14,303 nucleotides of DNA, taken from positions 1-14,303 of the forward strand of contig JBHJOF010000408.1 of the NCBI GenBank assembly GCA_050330055.1, written 5' to 3'. The notes beneath the pieces were generated by a model that was not told where the DNA came from, ran no database searches, and worked only from the letters and a program-made list of their open reading frames with translations. The stretch is from JBHJOF01 sp050330055 (GTDB lineage Bacteria > Pseudomonadota > Alphaproteobacteria > Kiloniellales > JAKSDN01). Below, piece after piece: positions 13,942-14,303 of the stretch (position 1 is the first letter of the stretch; each line of letters begins with the position of its first letter). The position numbers were made by a program, and so were the translations under genes.

Positions 13942-14303
13942 TTAATCGCCGAGCAGCAGGTCCTTTGCCTGATTGATCTTTGCCGCCAGATAGTTGGAGC
14001 CGCCGTGGTCGGGATGGATCTTCTGCAGCAGGCGGCGGTGTGCCTCCCGGATCTGGGCTTCGTCGGCGCCCTTCTCGAGGCCCAATATCTCGTAGGCCTC
14101 ATTGCGGGTCATGGCGGAGGTTTTGCCGGCTTGGTCGCCGCCACCCGCGGCCGCCTCGCGCCAAGCGTCGCCGTGCACCCGGTCCAGGTAGGTCTCGAGA
14201 ATGGCCAGGGACTGCGCGTCCTCAGCCTGACACTCGGCCAGCAAGGCCAGGAGGTCCTGGAGAGAAAGCTCAGACAGCTGTCGCCCCCCGAAGCGCCCCT
14301 CCA
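13942..14303 (-). CDS. J-domain protein, TIM14/Pam18-like (N-terminus outside window)
   Basis: The frame is open through the right edge of the window and ends at TAA 13944-13942, giving the last 120 residues. The visible N-terminal part (EGRFGGRQLSELSLQDLLAL, then AEDAQSLAILETYLD) matches the middle region of alphaproteobacterial membrane J-proteins, which carry a membrane helix further upstream. A short linker (AAAGGGDQAGK) leads to a C-terminal J domain. This begins MTRNEAYEILGLEKGADEAQ, has the essential HPD motif in KIHPDHGGSN, and ends in LAAKINQAKDLLLG. The HPDHGGSNYLAAKIN layout resembles mitochondrial TIM14/Pam18. It should stimulate a DnaK-type ATPase at the membrane. Internal TTG or GTG starts inside the window are not real starts because the conserved region continues upstream. 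No full-length DnaJ features such as zinc fingers are present. Confidence 0.9.
   Translation of the reverse strand, partial: EGRFGGRQLSELSLQDLLALLAECQAEDAQSLAILETYLDRVHGDAWREAAAGGGDQAGKTSAMTRNEAYEILGLEKGADEAQIREAHRRLLQKIHPDHGGSNYLAAKINQAKDLLLGD

Overview
The window is a gene-dense piece of chromosome from a GC-rich alphaproteobacterium, most likely of Rhodospirillales type. This rests on near-saturated G/C at third codon positions, a clpS-clpA pair, a Phasin_2 protein, a TIM14-like J-domain protein, a D-Ala-D-Ala carboxypeptidase with a SPOR tail, and Fur-type operators. The taxonomic placement is inference. I see no rRNA, tRNA, CRISPR array, insertion sequence, prophage or recent island. The content is mostly core housekeeping genes plus a small iron-related unit.

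Layout, left to right. (1) The 3' end of an unidentified plus-strand gene (2-319) meets a minus-strand pair: a PepSY/TM membrane protein (521-1696) and a 62-residue two-helix membrane protein (336-524) that overlaps it by four bases. Upstream of the pair lie two iron-responsive-looking palindromes, one sitting on a candidate -10 box, so the pair probably responds to iron. (2) A minus-strand block holds clpS (5505-5831), clpA (3156-5498) and a class III CoA-transferase/racemase (1987-3111). ClpS delivers N-degron substrates to ClpA; clpP is not in the window. (3) A phasin gene (6011-6535, minus) ends at a 13-bp perfect hairpin. It is divergent from a stand-alone proteasome-like Anbu-type Ntn-hydrolase (6778-7539, plus). 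The shared 242-bp intergenic region holds a TTGACA promoter element and an inverted repeat matching the PhaR site CTGC-N3-GCAG. (4) An unrecognised exported, probably lipid-anchored protein (7564-8337, minus) is divergent from a penicillin-binding-protein-type D-Ala-D-Ala carboxypeptidase (from 8487, plus). The reading frame of the carboxypeptidase breaks near 9531-9541; the lost frame carries a C-terminal SPOR domain ending at 10108. (5) A minus-strand nucleotide-sugar operon, galU (12907-13806), ugd (11524-12879) and a phosphomanno/phosphoglucomutase (10148-11527), converts hexose-6-phosphate to UDP-glucose and UDP-glucuronate for envelope polysaccharide. (6) The 3' part of a TIM14/Pam18-like J-domain protein (13942 to the window end, minus) closes the window.

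I found no convincing new multi-gene system. The best leads are the carboxypeptidase/SPOR frame break, the Anbu-type peptidase without its usual partners but close to clpSA, the phasin operator, and the operator-over-promoter arrangement at the PepSY unit.
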